Positions 12,174-24,744 of a stretch of 64,000 bases of DNA are shown here, in pieces (the stretch's first letter is position 1; each line of letters begins with the position of its first letter). A model generated the notes under the pieces. That model was not told where the DNA came from. It ran no database searches and worked only from the letters and a program-made list of their open reading frames with translations. The stretch spans positions 48,903,085-48,967,084 of the forward strand of contig OY804585.1 of the NCBI GenBank assembly GCA_963680875.1, given 5' to 3'. The position numbers were made by a program, and so were the translations under genes. This DNA is from Bathymodiolus brooksi. Lineage: Eukaryota > Mollusca > Bivalvia > Mytilida > Modiolidae.

Positions 12174-14052
12174 TAACATGATAATCCGGACGGACAAAAG
12201 ACCAGTGAAGAATGAAAAAGTAATCCGGAGAGACATAACTCCAGTGAAGCATAAAATGGTAATTCAGACCAACAAAACACCAGTGAAGCATAAAATGGTA
12301 ATCCGAACCAACAAAACACCAGTGAAACATAAAATGGTAATCCGGACCAACAAAACACTAGTGAAACATAAAATGGTAATCCGGACCAACAAAACATATG
12401 TGAAGCATAAAATGAAAACCTGGACCAACAAAGCACCAGTGAAACATAAAATGATAGCCCAGACCAACAAAACACCAGTGAAACATAAAATGATAGCCCA
12501 GACCAACAAAACACCAGTGATACATAAAATGATAACCCGGACCAACAAAACACCAGTGAAAAATAAAATGGTAATCCGGACCAACAAAACACAAATGAAG
12601 CATAAAATGGTAATCCGGACCAACGAAACATATGTGAAGCATAAAATGAAAACCTGGACCAACAAAGCATCAGTGAAACATAAAATGATAGCCCAGACCA
12701 ACAAAACACCAGTGAAACATAAAATGGTAATTCGGACCAACAAAATACCAGTGAAACATACAATGATAAACCGGACCAACAAAGCACCAGTGAAACATAA
12801 AATGATAGCCCAGACCAACAAAACACCAGTGAAACATAAAATGGTAATCCAGACCAACAAAATGCCAGTGAAACATACAATGATAACCCGGACCAACACA
12901 ACACCAGTGAAGCATAAAATGATAACCCAGACCAACAAAGCACCAGTGAAACATAAAATGATAGCCCAGACCAACAAAACACCAGTGAAACATAAAATGA
13001 TAGTCCAGACCAACAAAACACCAGTGAAACATAAAATGATAACACGGACCAACAAAACACCAGTGAAAAATAAAATGGTAATCCGGACCAACAAACACAA
13101 ATGAAGCATAAAATGGTAATCCGGACCAACAAAACATATGTGAAGCATAAAATGAAAACCTGGACCAACAAAGCACCAGTGAAACATAAAATGATAGCCC
13201 AGACCAGCAAAACACCAGTGAAACATAAAATGGTAATTCGGACCAACAAAATACCAGTGAAACATACAATGATAAACCGGACCAACAAAACACCAGTGAA
13301 ACATAAAATGGTAATCCAGACCAACAAAATGCCAGTGAAAAATAAAATGGTAATCCGGACCAACAAAACACCAGTGAAACATAAAATGATAACCCGGACC
13401 AACAAAACACCAGTGAAAAATAAAATGGTAATCCGGACCAACAAACACCAGTGAAGCATAAATGGTAATCCGGACCAACAAAACACCAGTGAAGCATAAA
13501 ATGGTAATCCAGACCAACAAAACAGCAGTAAAGCATAAAATGATAACCGGACCAACAAAACACCAGTGAAAAATAAAATGGTAATCCGGACCAACAAAAC
13601 ACTAGTGAAACATAAAATGGTAATCCGGACCAACAAAACACCAGTAAAGCATAAAATGATGATAACCCGGACCAACAAAACACCAGTGAAGCATAAAATG
13701 GTAATCCAGACCAACAAAACAGCAGTAAAGCATAAAATGATAACCCGGACCAACACAACACCAGTGAAGCATAAAATGGTAACCCGGACCAACAAAACAC
13801 CAGTGAAAAATAAAATGGTAATCCGGACCAACAAAACACCAGTGAAACATAAAATGATAACCCGGACCAACAAAACACTAGTGAAATATAAAATGGTAAC
13901 CCGGACCAACAACACACTAGTGAAACATAAAATGGTAACCCGGACCAACAAAACACCAGTGAAACATAAAATGATAACCCGGACCAACAAAACACTAGTG
14001 AAACATAAAATGGTAACCCGGACCAACAAAACACCAGTGAAACATAAAATGA
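12174..14052. repeat. 39-bp minisatellite, about 48 copies
   Basis: The unit contains GTAATCCGGACCAACAAAAC and ACCAGTGAAACATAAAATG. Variant units with AAAACCTGGACC recur at about 12420, 12654 and 13160, that is six and then thirteen units apart, showing higher-order block duplication. Long frames (308 codons on plus, 658 on minus) exist because 39 is divisible by 3. They are broken by single-base indels at several places (for example near 13085, 13455 and 13545), so there is no sign of coding constraint. Confidence 0.95.
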
Positions 14053-14885
14053 CATTCTAAATAATGATTATGCAAAACTACACCAGATGACACTGTGAAA
14101 TATATGATAATTCAGAGACAATACACCACACGTGAAGCACGAAGTGAGAGTTCGGTTACACAACCAACAGCAGTAAAACTATGAATGTGTCTAAAGAGAA
14201 ATCAAGCCTTAGTCATTTTGTATCAATATATGGACATGCTGAAGAACATGCACCAAACTCTGGTTGAGAAGTTCCATAAACAATTAACCAATTGTTTATA
14301 ACAGCAAATTACGCAAAGAAAACCCCACTTATATACAAACATAGTTTTAACCAGGTTAATATGCGTGGAAAACAAACCAGGTATTACATGAGAAACAATG
14401 AAAATGGTTAATTAGTTATGTTGACAATATCGTTTATCGCATTTATTTATAAGTAATGTTCCTTCTATTTCAGAGGAAAACATTTAAAAATAATAGTATG
14501 ACAACTAAGATGAAATGACTTTGATTGGTGAATTATGTGTGTTTTAACACCCTGTCAACATTATTACTGTAATTATATCATAGCTTTTATATTTATCGGT
14601 GGAGCAAATCGAACTATTCACAGAAAACATCGATCTCGCCATCAATAATGGTGATATATATTGATTGTTTAGGCGTAGATAATTCCACATCCAATTCCAC
14701 ACAGTCACAACGACAGTGGCACGAATCATCCTCCATATGAATTTCAAATTGAAATATAACAGATCAGTCAAATAGGCGAATAAAAATACGTACATAATAA
14801 AAGGTCTCCCGTCAGGAAATGTTCTCTAACATTTGACAATTCAATACCAAAGAAGTAGAAGATCAGGAAAACAATTGTAGATACC
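14053..14885. other. No gene seen
   Basis: AT-rich sequence. The first 100 bases or so look like a decayed edge of the minisatellite (ACACCACACGTGAAGCAC). No other structure found. Confidence 0.45.
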
Positions 14886-14975
14886 ACCTCGGTGATTTAA
14901 AGCTTACATGATCGCCATGAGTCGGTAAATTGTGGATTCGATCCAGGGTCCAACAAATCTAAGACTATCATTGTT
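14886..14975 (+). repeat. SINE family 2, head fragment
   Basis: Reads CCTCGGTGATTTAAAG, then a B-box-like GGATTCGATCC, corresponding to the tRNA-like head of the element at 45802-46172. It is joined directly to a family 1 body, so the pair looks like a chimera or adjacent truncated insertions. Confidence 0.5.
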
Positions 14976-15000
14976 TTTGCTGTCTTTTGCTAACAATAAG

Positions 15001-15197
15001 GAATCAATCAGCACTAACATTGTGAGTCCAAATCCCGCCCAGTCGAGGTTTACTCAATACAACATTATGTGATAAAGTTTGTCAGTGACTTGCGTTTTCG
15101 GCGGGTGCTCCGGTTTCCTCTACCAATAAACCTATTCGCCACGATATAACTGAAATATTGTTGAAAGTGGCGTTAATCACCATAGTCCTAACTCTAA
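15001..15197 (+). repeat. SINE family 1, head-truncated copy
   Basis: Body from GTGAGTCCAAATCCCGCCC to GTGGCGTTAATCACCATAG. It lacks the first part of the head and carries a deletion in the GGTCGGTGGTTTTC block. Confidence 0.75.
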
Positions 15198-15305
15198 CCA
15201 TTGAGGCATTATAGGAAAGACTGGTTGACTTGGAATTAGTCTAGCACAAATATATATCAAGATCGTCACATCAAAGATAAACTTGTTCTCATCTTAGCAT
15301 ATTTG

Positions 15306-16760
15306 AAAAACAGTAACGCCCACTTGGCGTTAGACAACAATAACGCTCACTTGGCGTTAGACAGCAATAACGCTCACTTTGCACTAGACAACAATAACGC
15401 TCACGTGGCGTTAGACAACAATAACGCTCACTTGGCGTTAGACAACAATAACGCTAACTTGGCGTTAGACAACAATAACGCTCACTTGGCATTAGACAAC
15501 AATAACGCCCACATGGTGTTAGACAACAATAACGCTCACTTGGCGTTAGACAACAATAACACTCACTTGACGTTAGACAACAATAACGCTCACTTGGCGC
15601 TAAACAACAATAACGCTCACTTGGCGTTAGACAACAATAACGCTCACTTGGTGTTAGACAACAATAACACTCATTTGGCGTTAGACAACAATAACACTCA
15701 CTTAGCATTACACAACAATAACGCTCACTTGGCATTAGACAACAATAACGCTCACTTGGCTTTAGACAACAATAAAGTGCACTTGGCGTTAGACAACAAT
15801 AACGCTCACTTGGCGTTAGACAACAATAACGCTCACTTGGCAATAGACAACAATAACGCTCACTTGGCGCACTTGGCGTTAGACAACAATAACGCTCACT
15901 TGGCTTTAGACAACAATAACGCTCACCTGGCGTTAGACAACAATAACGCTCACTTGGCATTAGACAACAATAACGCTCACATGGTGTTAGACAACAATAA
16001 CGCTCACTTGGCGTTAGACAACAATAACACTCACTTGGCGTTAGACAACAATAAAGCTCACTTGGCGCTAAACAACAATAACGTTCACTTGGCGTTAGAT
16101 AACAATAACGCTCACTTGGCATTACACAACAATAACCTCACTTGGCATTAGACAACAATAACGCTCACTTGGCGTTAGACAACAATAAAGTGTACTTGGC
16201 GGTAGACAACAATAACGCTCACTTGGCTTTAGACAACAATAACGCTCACTTGGCAATAGACAACAATAACGCTCACTTGGCGTTAGACAATAACGTTCAG
16301 TTGGCGTTAGACAACAATAACGCTCACTTGGCGTTAGACAACAATAACGCTCACTTGGCGTTAGACAACAATAACGCTCACTTGGCGTTAGACAACAATA
16401 ACGCTCACTTGGCGTTAGAAAACAATAACGCTTACTTGGTGTTAGACAACAATAACGCTCACTTGACGTTAGACAACAATAACGCTCACTTGGCGTTAGA
16501 CAACAAAAATGCTCACTTGGCGTTAGACAACAATAACGCTCACTTGGCGTTAGAAAGCAATAACGCTCACTTGGCGTTAGACAACAATAGCGCTCACTTG
16601 ACGTTAGACAACAATAACGCTCACTTGGCATTGTACAACAATAACGCTCACTTGGCGTTAGACAACAATAACGCTCACTTGGCGTTAGACAACAATAACG
16701 CTCACTTGGCGTTAGACAACAATAAAGCTCACTTGGCGTTAGACAACAATAACGCTCACT
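15306..16760. repeat. 27-bp minisatellite, about 54 copies
   Basis: The unit contains AACAATAACGCTCACTTGGC followed by GTTAGAC. Translation on plus gives repeats of NNNAHLALD. Indels (an extra GCGCACTTG near 15867, a lost base near 16135, a lost triplet near 16288) break or change the frame, so the two open frames of 282 and 228 codons are not a gene. Substitutions are scattered, so this array is older than the one at 48898. Confidence 0.95.
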
Positions 16761-17659
16761 CACTCACTAGATTTTTCATCAACTTGCCCCTGAAAGATGA
16801 AAGTCTAAGTGGTAAAAACATAAAATAATATTACACTTGCAGCTATAGAGATCTGGAGAACGCACCTTAGGAAACCGGTATGTTTTTATCCTGCAATTGT
16901 GTGATTTTGAGTACTAATAAAATGGTTCAAATAAACTTCAGTGTTATTAGGTCATGGACCTAATAAAGCATTTCTGGTACCTGATTCATGCAGAGCGACA
17001 TAAAGGAACGATGCCAGCATAAGCGCTGACGTCACAGATGACACTATTGAAAACGATTAGAACGGCGCTTGTTTCAGTTATTTTCAGACAATATGTCAGG
17101 TGTTTTGGACTTTTTTTTATATTGCTGGATAAACACAATATACGTACATTGTCGATAAATAAAAAAATAGTTCGCACTCGCTGCGAAACAGGCTAGAAAA
17201 GCTCGACAAAGGCTCGCTTTTCTACCTGTTTATAAAGCTTGTACAAATACAGTTTATATTTTCCGACAATGACATCAATGTACTATATTGTATATTTACC
17301 TATTATAAACATCGACCCAATTACCTTTCTATAGTAAGAAAGACAATAAAATATAAAAACAATAATATAGTTGTGCAATGATAAGCAACCATTAATAGCA
17401 TGAGTTAAAATCGATAGGTAATTACTGTATTAATACAAAACATAAATATAAAAAGATGGTTGTCTATGACATTAATGTCTGGTTCTAGTGTTAAGAAGGG
17501 GAAGCGTATATTATTTCATTATTTCCGTTTATACGACTGAAGTCTTCAATGGTCTTAAGATTAAATCATCTTCATTAAGTTTATTTGACACAAATTCAGT
17601 TTCCTCGCTCTGGAAATTCAAATCAAAATTAAACTTGACTTGTGACTATGTGTTTCTTC
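16761..17659. other. No gene seen; small foldback inside
   Basis: AT-rich sequence containing a 42-bp foldback at 17188-17229 (ACAGGCTAGAAAAGC against GCTTTTCTACCTGT). The foldback has a CG-rich border of the same style as the other foldback elements in the window. Confidence 0.5.
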
Positions 17660-17861
17660 CTTAGTTTGTCAATGCGTAGTGAGTTCAAATCCCGTTAATG
17701 GCGAGGTGTACTCAATACAACATTATGTGATAAAGATGGCCAGTGACTTGCCAGGTCGATGTTTTTCTCCGGGTACTCCGGTTTCCCCCACCAATATAAA
17801 ACTGACCGCCACCAGATATTGTTGAAAGGGGCGGTAAACACCATAAACCTAACCCTAACCA
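17660..17861 (+). repeat. SINE family 1, head-truncated copy
   Basis: Starts inside the head (GAGTTCAAATCCCG) and ends GGTAAACACCATAAACC with an AACCCTAACC tail. It has a deletion between the CGCCACGATATA and TATTGTTGAA blocks. Confidence 0.75.
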
Positions 17862-18500
17862 TTAGTTTGAGGTTGCTAGCTACTGTCCTTCTCATGATTA
17901 CTCCACTGAATATGTCATTATATGACTTCAGTCATGTACGGTCGTCATTTTAATCAGAACTATTGTCTTGTTAACTGGAGTGTTACGATTTATTATTTCC
18001 TCCTCCGTTTTCTACATACTTCATAATCAAAAGCATGCAATGATTAACTGAATTTAGATGCCGTTTGCATATTTCAATGAATATATAGTGTTATGCGATG
18101 TGGAAATCGGACACCTTTTGCTTTTGAAATCGCAAAATAAAACAGAAACAATAATTTCTGTTCAACCAATGCTATAGTACATGTTTTGTAGATAAAGAAA
18201 AAATTAAATTGATCGAGATTAAAGCCAAACAATATTATTGGAAGTTTTTAGCTTTTAGCTTATTATGCATTGCTTTAGATTATTATAATTTGCTTGTTTT
18301 CCAGCAATGGATGGGCATTATTCATTAGATAGCTGTTTATATTATTATATTTCTCATTTTTCTTACACAATTCCATATATTTGAGAACGAAAATGAGGCT
18401 GTAATTTGATCTAACACACTAATCGTAATCAGAATCGTGATATAATAATGTAAGTGCTCCTTCTATGGATTACGATATTTCTCTACTCTCAATTTTCTCT
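17862..18500. other. No gene seen
   Basis: AT-rich sequence between a SINE and the second retrotransposon. The true 5' edge of the retrotransposon could lie within the last 100 bases. Confidence 0.45.
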
Positions 18501-20095
18501 ACCAATTTACGAGAAGATATTTAACTTAATTTTTGAAACAGGCTTTTTACCAGATATTTAGCTGATAGGGAGTATTAAACTTCCGTCCAATTACAATTCT
18601 TAGTTGTCTTGGTAAACTGTTTACTGCTATTTTAAATGAAAGACTACGGGTGTTCTTAGAAGAAGTTTTTTTGCTAGAGGAAAACCAATTCGGATTTAGG
18701 AAATCATACTCGACTATAGACAGTATTTTTACATTATTTTCATTTTTTGAAATTTTAAAAAGTAAAAAGTAAAAAGAAGAAATTATTTTGTACTTTTGTC
18801 GACTTTGAGAAGGCGTTTGACACTGTCTGGAGAGAAGCATTGTGGTATAACCTTCTATTAAATAAAATAAACGGGAAAATGTGCAATGTTATTTTAAACA
18901 TGTATAATGATGTTAAATCTTGTATCAATTATAATAATTATTAATCAGATTACTTTTTTTGTGATATGGGAGTGAGACAAGGTGGTAAATATGTCCCCTT
19001 TTCTGTTTGCATTGTTCTTAAAGGATTTACAAAGCTTCTTGGAAAAAGAAAACCTATCAGATCTTAAAATAATTTCCGAATTTGTTTTCGCTCTATTTAT
19101 TGAATGCAGACAATACTATAATGATGGCTGAATTACGCGAAGATCTACAAGCTCAATTAAACGTTTTTGGAGAATACTGCCATAAATGGAAACTGAAAGT
19201 AAATGTAGAAAAAACTAAAATTTTCATTTTTCTAGAGGACGGCCTCTTGTAGATATACATTTTTCATTAAATGGATCTGAAATAGAAATTGTAAGCGAAT
19301 TTAATTACCTCGGAATACTTTTAAGCAGAACTGGTAATTTCAATAAAGCAATCACAAAGAAAGCAGAAAAGGCAAAACAGGCAATGTATGAAGTTTTAAA
19401 AAGAGGACGCACTCATAACTTATCTGTTGAATGCCAACTCGAACTATTTGATAAAATGGTTAAACGTATACTTCTGTATGGGTATGAAATATGGGGATTT
19501 AGCAAAAATATTGATTGTCTAGAAAAATACAATTACAATTTTGTAAATTACTATTGAAATTAAAATCATCCACACCAAATTATATGATTTATGGGGAACT
19601 GGGACGACATTGATATAAAAATAAGGATGGTGTCATGTTGGGCCAGACTTTTATTGGGGAAAGAAACAAATCCCTCGTACTTATCATATACACTTTTATA
19701 CACGCTTTCTATTGAAGAAAATGCTCACTTCGTCTGGATTAAATATTTAAAAGAACTTTTAGATGAAACAGGCTACTCTAGTATTTGGATAAATCAAGAT
19801 ATTCCAAATTCTAATTGGTTAATTTCGAGTATCAAATTACGTCTGCATGATCAATTTATACAGGGCTGGTACTCCCAAATAGAACACTCTCCAAAAGCAT
19901 GGAATTATAGAATATTTAAAGAAAATTTCGAATTTGACAACTACTATAGAATTTTAGAAGACAAAGATATGTATACCCTATCCAGAACTACCAACCATAA
20001 ATTACCTATAGAAACTATTTAACATATTCAAAACATTGACCGAATTGCAATTTTGTCTTACAGATTATATATGCTACCATTAGTGTTGTAGCAAC
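18500..20095 (+). pseudogene. Dead non-LTR retrotransposon, reverse-transcriptase fragment
   Basis: A second reverse-transcriptase relic, of a different family from the one at 7226. Recognisable parts in order, in shifting frames, are a PITILSCLGKLFTAILNERL-like box (about 18585), ENQFGFRKSYSTIDSIF (about 18680), FVDFEKAFDTVWREALW (about 18795), a GVRQG box (about 18968), the position of the catalytic YADD box (about 19100) and a FNYLGILLSRTGNFNK box (about 19300). The C-terminal region includes the 143-codon open frame at 19591-20022 (GRHDIDIKIRMVSCWARLL, then WYSQIEHSPKAWNYRIFKEN). The YADD position now reads NADN, so polymerase activity would be lost even without the many frameshifts and stops. 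Both the endonuclease region and the 3' end are missing. The C-terminal style resembles CR1/L2-like elements of molluscs, from memory. It is antisense to the receptor gene. Confidence 0.85.
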
Positions 20096-20744
20096 CAGGG
20101 CGTTGCTCAATTTGGTTTATTATTAGAATTGTGGGTTTTTTCTCCAGGAAATGATATAATTAACTAATTGGTTGAAGGGTTGATAGTTTGATCATATTGG
20201 ATAATATTTGCGTTGATGCACCAAATTTACATTCATAGCACTTTCTAATCAGTCTTCACTATTATCGACAAAAACAATAGGACGGAAATTTAAGCTAATA
20301 AAGAAAGGCCAGGTACGCTGCTTGATGAATTTGTGTTATCTCATATAAATAATAAATACATTAGGGTAATTGTGTACTGGTGCAATATCAGTGGTATCTA
20401 ATATATTTGTCTGTTTAACTTCCTGTCGGAAATTAATAACAACATGTTATACACGATTTCATCTTTATGAGTCAATACACAATTTCGAGATACAGTGATA
20501 AACAGTCTTAGACATTAAATAGTATTTCCATTAAGAAGGAGATTGTAAAATAAAAAATAATATAATAATGATAAAAATTAATACCCAAATATGTGTGTAT
20601 GCCCACTGCATGTACAATACTGAGCTTGATATCGGAGAAATGAAATACTTGCAATTTGGGTGTCCTACATACTAATTTCAGTTGATGAAATGACCATGTA
20701 GTATGGGTATTGTAAGTACCGTACATTTAGTGCATTTTAACAAT
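20096..20744. other. No gene seen
   Basis: AT-rich sequence. A 72-codon minus frame at 20508-20726 has no recognisable content. Confidence 0.45.
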
Positions 20745-20990
20745 AAACGTCAGAGAATAACGAAGGGCCAATCAATAATTGACATTACAGAGAAGCTGGC
20801 AACATAGGGTACACAAGACGAAGAAAAACAAAACAAAAACACAACACAATATGTATTGGACACCACTATGCAAACACAAATAACGTAAATAAGACATGAA
20901 CTCTACTACAAACACCCGGAGGTAAAGATGAACCGAACATCGTTTTTATGCGGAAATCGTAACGGATATCACGACATGAACTCAGAACGT
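20745..20990 (+). repeat. Dispersed repeat R3, full copy
   Basis: Includes the 3' portion GTAAAGATGAACCGAACATCG followed by ATGCGGAAATCGTAACGGAT. The same extension occurs at 59140-59190, so the family extends beyond 220 bp. Confidence 0.7.
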
Positions 20991-22191
20991 AGAGACACAT
21001 AGTAAAACAACGTCAGTTGACGAAATGACCCTGTAGTATGGGTATTATCTTTACGGTATAGTTAGTGTATTATAGCAATATGATGGTAATAAACGTGACA
21101 CATTATAGAGGCATATTATGATTTAATGTTTGTCTTTCTCTATTATAAGCAATGTCTATGAAAATAATGGTTACCATGTGCATTGCCATATATCGACAGA
21201 ATATTAGTTCAATCAACAAATGTGAATGTGGTATGCTTATAATTAGTTAAGCATGGAGACGGGTTTGTCTTTTACAAATAGCGGTATTTGTTATGAGGGC
21301 AAGTAATGCTGATGTTGACACCGTTCACATTTTGCTAATATAATGTTTCCATCTGTGTGTAGCAATATTCTTGATGACACTTGCAATTAATTTGTATTTA
21401 TTGATAATAAGATCATAGATCAAACTACTTGGAAAATCCATTAAAATGCCAATAGTCATATCACAAACAAGAATTCATAAATTAAAGTATTAACCGGTCT
21501 TTTGAAGATTTATGTCTTCAGATTGTGGATCAAGCTTATTCATTAGTTTTAAAGGCTATCAACATTTATCATCCTTCCCTCCTGCTATATCTACCTGCTG
21601 ACTCCATAAGCAAAACTCGTGACAAAGTTCGCGTGAGCTGAGCTGTACTTATCAACAGTGAGCAGGAGTTATCACCAAATTCTCTCAACATTTAAGCGAT
21701 AATTCCTGTGAAGATGACAAAAGTAAATAAAATTCAGCAACACCATTAGCTAGTTAACATTTTATTTTTTAAACATATATCAAATTAGGAACTGTCGTGT
21801 CAGCAATATCAACAAACATCGACCTACAAAAAAGTACTTGTCACAATTCTTGATAACCTCTGCTGAGACGTCATAATTTTTACGTCATAAGCGAGGTCGT
21901 GACCTTTATGTTTTCTAAAACGGAACGGCATTGGTAAACAAAGCCGGGGAATTGCCGACTTTGATGTTTGTAACAAAAAAAACCAATGTATATCACCATT
22001 AAAGGAAAATTTCAACAATCTTAACATTTATATAAACCTGTAAAAATGAATGGTATATTTGCAAACTACTTATGAACTATGTTTTGGGGAAGCATATTTT
22101 GAATATTCTGATTCATGTGATTTTTCCCGCGAAAATACAAATATAGATGTATCCGTGTTTATGTTTGATTTAAGGATGATAAGCACGTCAT
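20991..22191. other. No gene seen
   Basis: Unique-looking AT-rich sequence. A 67-codon minus frame at 21824-22027 lacks recognisable domains and splice context. Confidence 0.45.
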
Positions 22192-22340
22192 CTGAATGTG
22201 AATATGATTGATACTGAAAAATATCAGCCTGCTCGACAGAATATGAAGTTGGTGACTCGTTCGCTTCGCTCACTCGCCACCAAGCTTCATATTCTGGCTC
22301 GGCAGGCTGATATTTTCGGTATCAATCAATTCACATCCAG
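22192..22340. repeat. Foldback (MITE-like) element
   Basis: Arms of about 62 bp (CTGAATGTGAATATGATTGA and its near complement ending TCAATCAATTCACATCCAG) flank a CG-rich centre, CTCGTTCGCTTCGCTCACTC. Within the arms, AATATCAGCCTGC pairs with GCAGGCTGATATT exactly. Confidence 0.75.
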
Positions 22341-22587
22341 ATAACATATACATATTTGATGTTTAAAACAAATCCGCTGGCTTAACATTTTATTTCTGGA
22401 TACGCAGTAAACAAATCAATTGATCCTGTGGAACAATATTAACTTGGATAAATTAAGGTCATTGTCCGAACATAAGGGAATATTAGCCCGGGTAATAGAT
22501 CCTATCAGAATACTAGTTTGTAGGTGTATGACGATAATCTTCTAGGGACAATATTTCATACTATTAGTTTGTTTGTTTGATTGTTTT

Positions 22588-22800
22588 CTTGATGGTGTTT
22601 AATGCCACTTTCAACAATATTTCAGCTATATCGTGGCGGTAAGTTGCATTGGTGGAGAAAACCACCGACCTGGCGCAAGTCACTGACAAACTTTATCACA
22701 TAATGTTGTACACCTTGCCATGAGCGGGATTCGAATTCACAACATCAGTGGTGATAGGCACCGATTGCATATATAGTTGTATATCCAACTACCATACTAT
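22588..22800 (-). repeat. SINE family 1 copy
   Basis: Reverse orientation, from GATGGTGTTTAATGCCAC to the start of the head near CAACTACCATAC. A part of the central CTCCGG block is deleted. Confidence 0.8.
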
Positions 22801-23154
22801 TAGTGTAATAAACCATTTCTGATATATTCATATTTCATTCAAAGCAATTTTTCCATGACGTAGTATCACTGTTTTATTTATTAGTGTAAATATAATACTG
22901 TTCACACGGCAGACACACACACCGTATTTTGGTAACTTGCTGGCATCTATTCTGTCTGTTTTACCCTAAGATATCTTACAATGGGTATTTCTGATAACCA
23001 GTGTATCATAAATGTAATAATTGTAAAATTCCTCCAAGCATAACGCGTACAATACACATATTCAACAGATAGTTCTCCTCCTTTAGGCGTGAGTGACATC
23101 AACCACTTTTGACTGTCCTATTTAAGCACTCTTGTTCCGAAAAAAGTATTTTAT
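22801..23154. other. No gene seen
   Basis: AT-rich sequence with no structure that I can support. Confidence 0.4.
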
Positions 23155-23245
23155 TATTTGGCTATTGCAATAAAAACGTAGATATGTAATTTAGTGCACA
23201 CGACGCGTTTCTGGAATAACCTTCATCAGGTACGATCGAAGTAGA
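23155..23245 (-). repeat. Dispersed repeat R4 with hammerhead-like core
   Basis: On the minus strand, CTGATGA (23223-23229) is followed after 11 bases by GAAAC (23207-23211) and then GCGTCGTGTGCACTAAAT. The CTGATGA and GAAA blocks and their spacing resemble a hammerhead ribozyme core with a very short stem II. Related copies lie at 23510, 31060, 53000, 53300 and 57405. I could not place a convincing cleavage-site strand, so catalytic activity is not claimed. Confidence 0.5.
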
Positions 23246-23509
23246 AAGAATGAAAACCCAAATAATTTAAAACTATTCGAGAGAAATAAATCCAAAAAGC
23301 CTAAATATGATAGCCAAAATTAGCTAAGGTCATCTATGCCTGAGGGAGGAGAACCTTAGTTTTAATAATAATTACATTATTTCGGAACTGTAATTTTCAA
23401 TATGAAATATAACCATGTATAGTAAACCAGGTCAGTGCCGCACTGGATACTGGGCGGATTATACCTTCGGGGATTAAGCAAAGGTATCGACCCAGTGATA
23501 GTAATTTGA

Positions 23510-23590
23510 CTGAACGTACTTAATGAAGATTATTCCAGAAACTCGTTGTCCGCACTATTTCAGATATTTACGTTTTAGATAATTCCATGC
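23510..23590 (+). repeat. Dispersed repeat R4, inverted partner
   Basis: Reads TAATGAAGATTATTCCAGAA and then ACTCGTTGTCCGCACTA, the opposite orientation of the copy at 23155. The CTGATGA block is mutated to TTAATGA. The two copies flank about 265 bp that includes TGCCTGAGGGAGGAGAACC, a sequence also seen in decayed form near 53440. Confidence 0.5.
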
Positions 23591-24071
23591 GATAATACTA
23601 GTACTGGCTGCTGGAAAGTCCTTTCACAAACGCCAAGCGTATCGACCTGGGTGTAATAATTATAAAGATAAAAAAAATGCATAAGTTGTACTTGAAATAT
23701 ACGCACATTTAGGAAAACCAAAATGTCAAAGTAATAAATATAATATTATAATTTCCTTCACATTCCCAATATTTCGACTTGTTTCACGAATTCATGTTGT
23801 TGGTTATTCTAAGCAGCATTATATGAAAGGTGCCCGAACGGTAATGTTTGAAAACCCATACGTTATGATGTCACAACAGACGATTGTAAATTAATGGTGT
23901 TTGATTCATGCACGACTTTGATTTGTCCTTGATGTATATTCAAATAATATATTGCTTAAAAGACATATGGATAGGATCAAAATAAGAAGAAAAAAAACCC
24001 CAACAAAATCCACAATCATCACAATGTACATTATGGAACAATATGTTGAAAGAACAAAATAAGCCAACCAT
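23591..24071. other. No gene seen
   Basis: AT-rich sequence without recognisable features. Confidence 0.4.
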
Positions 24072-24318
24072 AACCGCGGCTGTCGTGTCTACAACTACCT
24101 ATGTAATCAGTGCACATCACCACTAAAGATGTGAGTTCGAATTCCGCCCATGGCGAGGTGTAATAGATACAACACTATGTGAGAAAGTGTGTCAGTGACT
24201 TGTGACAGATCGGTGGTTTTCTTCACGTACAGAGATTTTCCTCTAGCACTTCCTGACTGCCACGATATATCTGAAATACTGTTGAAATCGGTGTTAAGCA
24301 CAAACTCAACCATAATCC
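24072..24318 (+). repeat. SINE family 1, strongly diverged copy
   Basis: Head GGCTGTCGTGTCTACAACTA with a deletion of the A-box region, B-box-like GAGTTCGAATTCCG, and tail GGTGTTAAGCACAAACTC. Confidence 0.75.
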
Positions 24319-24744
24319 TGGCGATAATAACTATATATAACAACATTAAAAATAAGACGAAGTACTCTTGGATGGTTAATATAATTATCATGTCTTATAC
24401 ATACTGTTATTTGGACTGAAATATTTTGTTTGCTGAAAAGCAATAAATTGATATTCAGAAGTCTTGATTAGAACCATCTACGACAATAACGTTTATCGGT
24501 ATTCATGACTGATCATGGTAATGACAATGCTTGTGAACTATTTGTGTATTCTACCAGTCAAGAATAAAACCCTTTTGTGTAAAATTAAGATAGAATAGTC
24601 TCTATTAAAGCATACTAGATGGGACGCAAATTTTATTAATTGTGGATGATAAAGAAGTCTTCATGAGAAGAGTGAGCGATTATTGTTTAACACCAAAATG
24701 AGCTATTTCTCAGGTATATCATGGCGAGAACAACTTGACCAACA
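24319..24744. other. No gene seen
   Basis: AT-rich sequence between SINEs; nothing recognised. Confidence 0.4.

Noticed and set aside
12053..14055. Long hydrophobic minus-strand frames (up to 658 codons) and a Lys/Thr-rich plus frame
   Set aside because: They are translations of the 39-bp minisatellite; indels shift the frame repeatedly and no domain is present.
15303..16828. Asn/His/Leu-rich repeat protein in the 27-bp array
   Set aside because: The frame is broken by indels between two overlapping ORFs, and units vary without regard to codon position.
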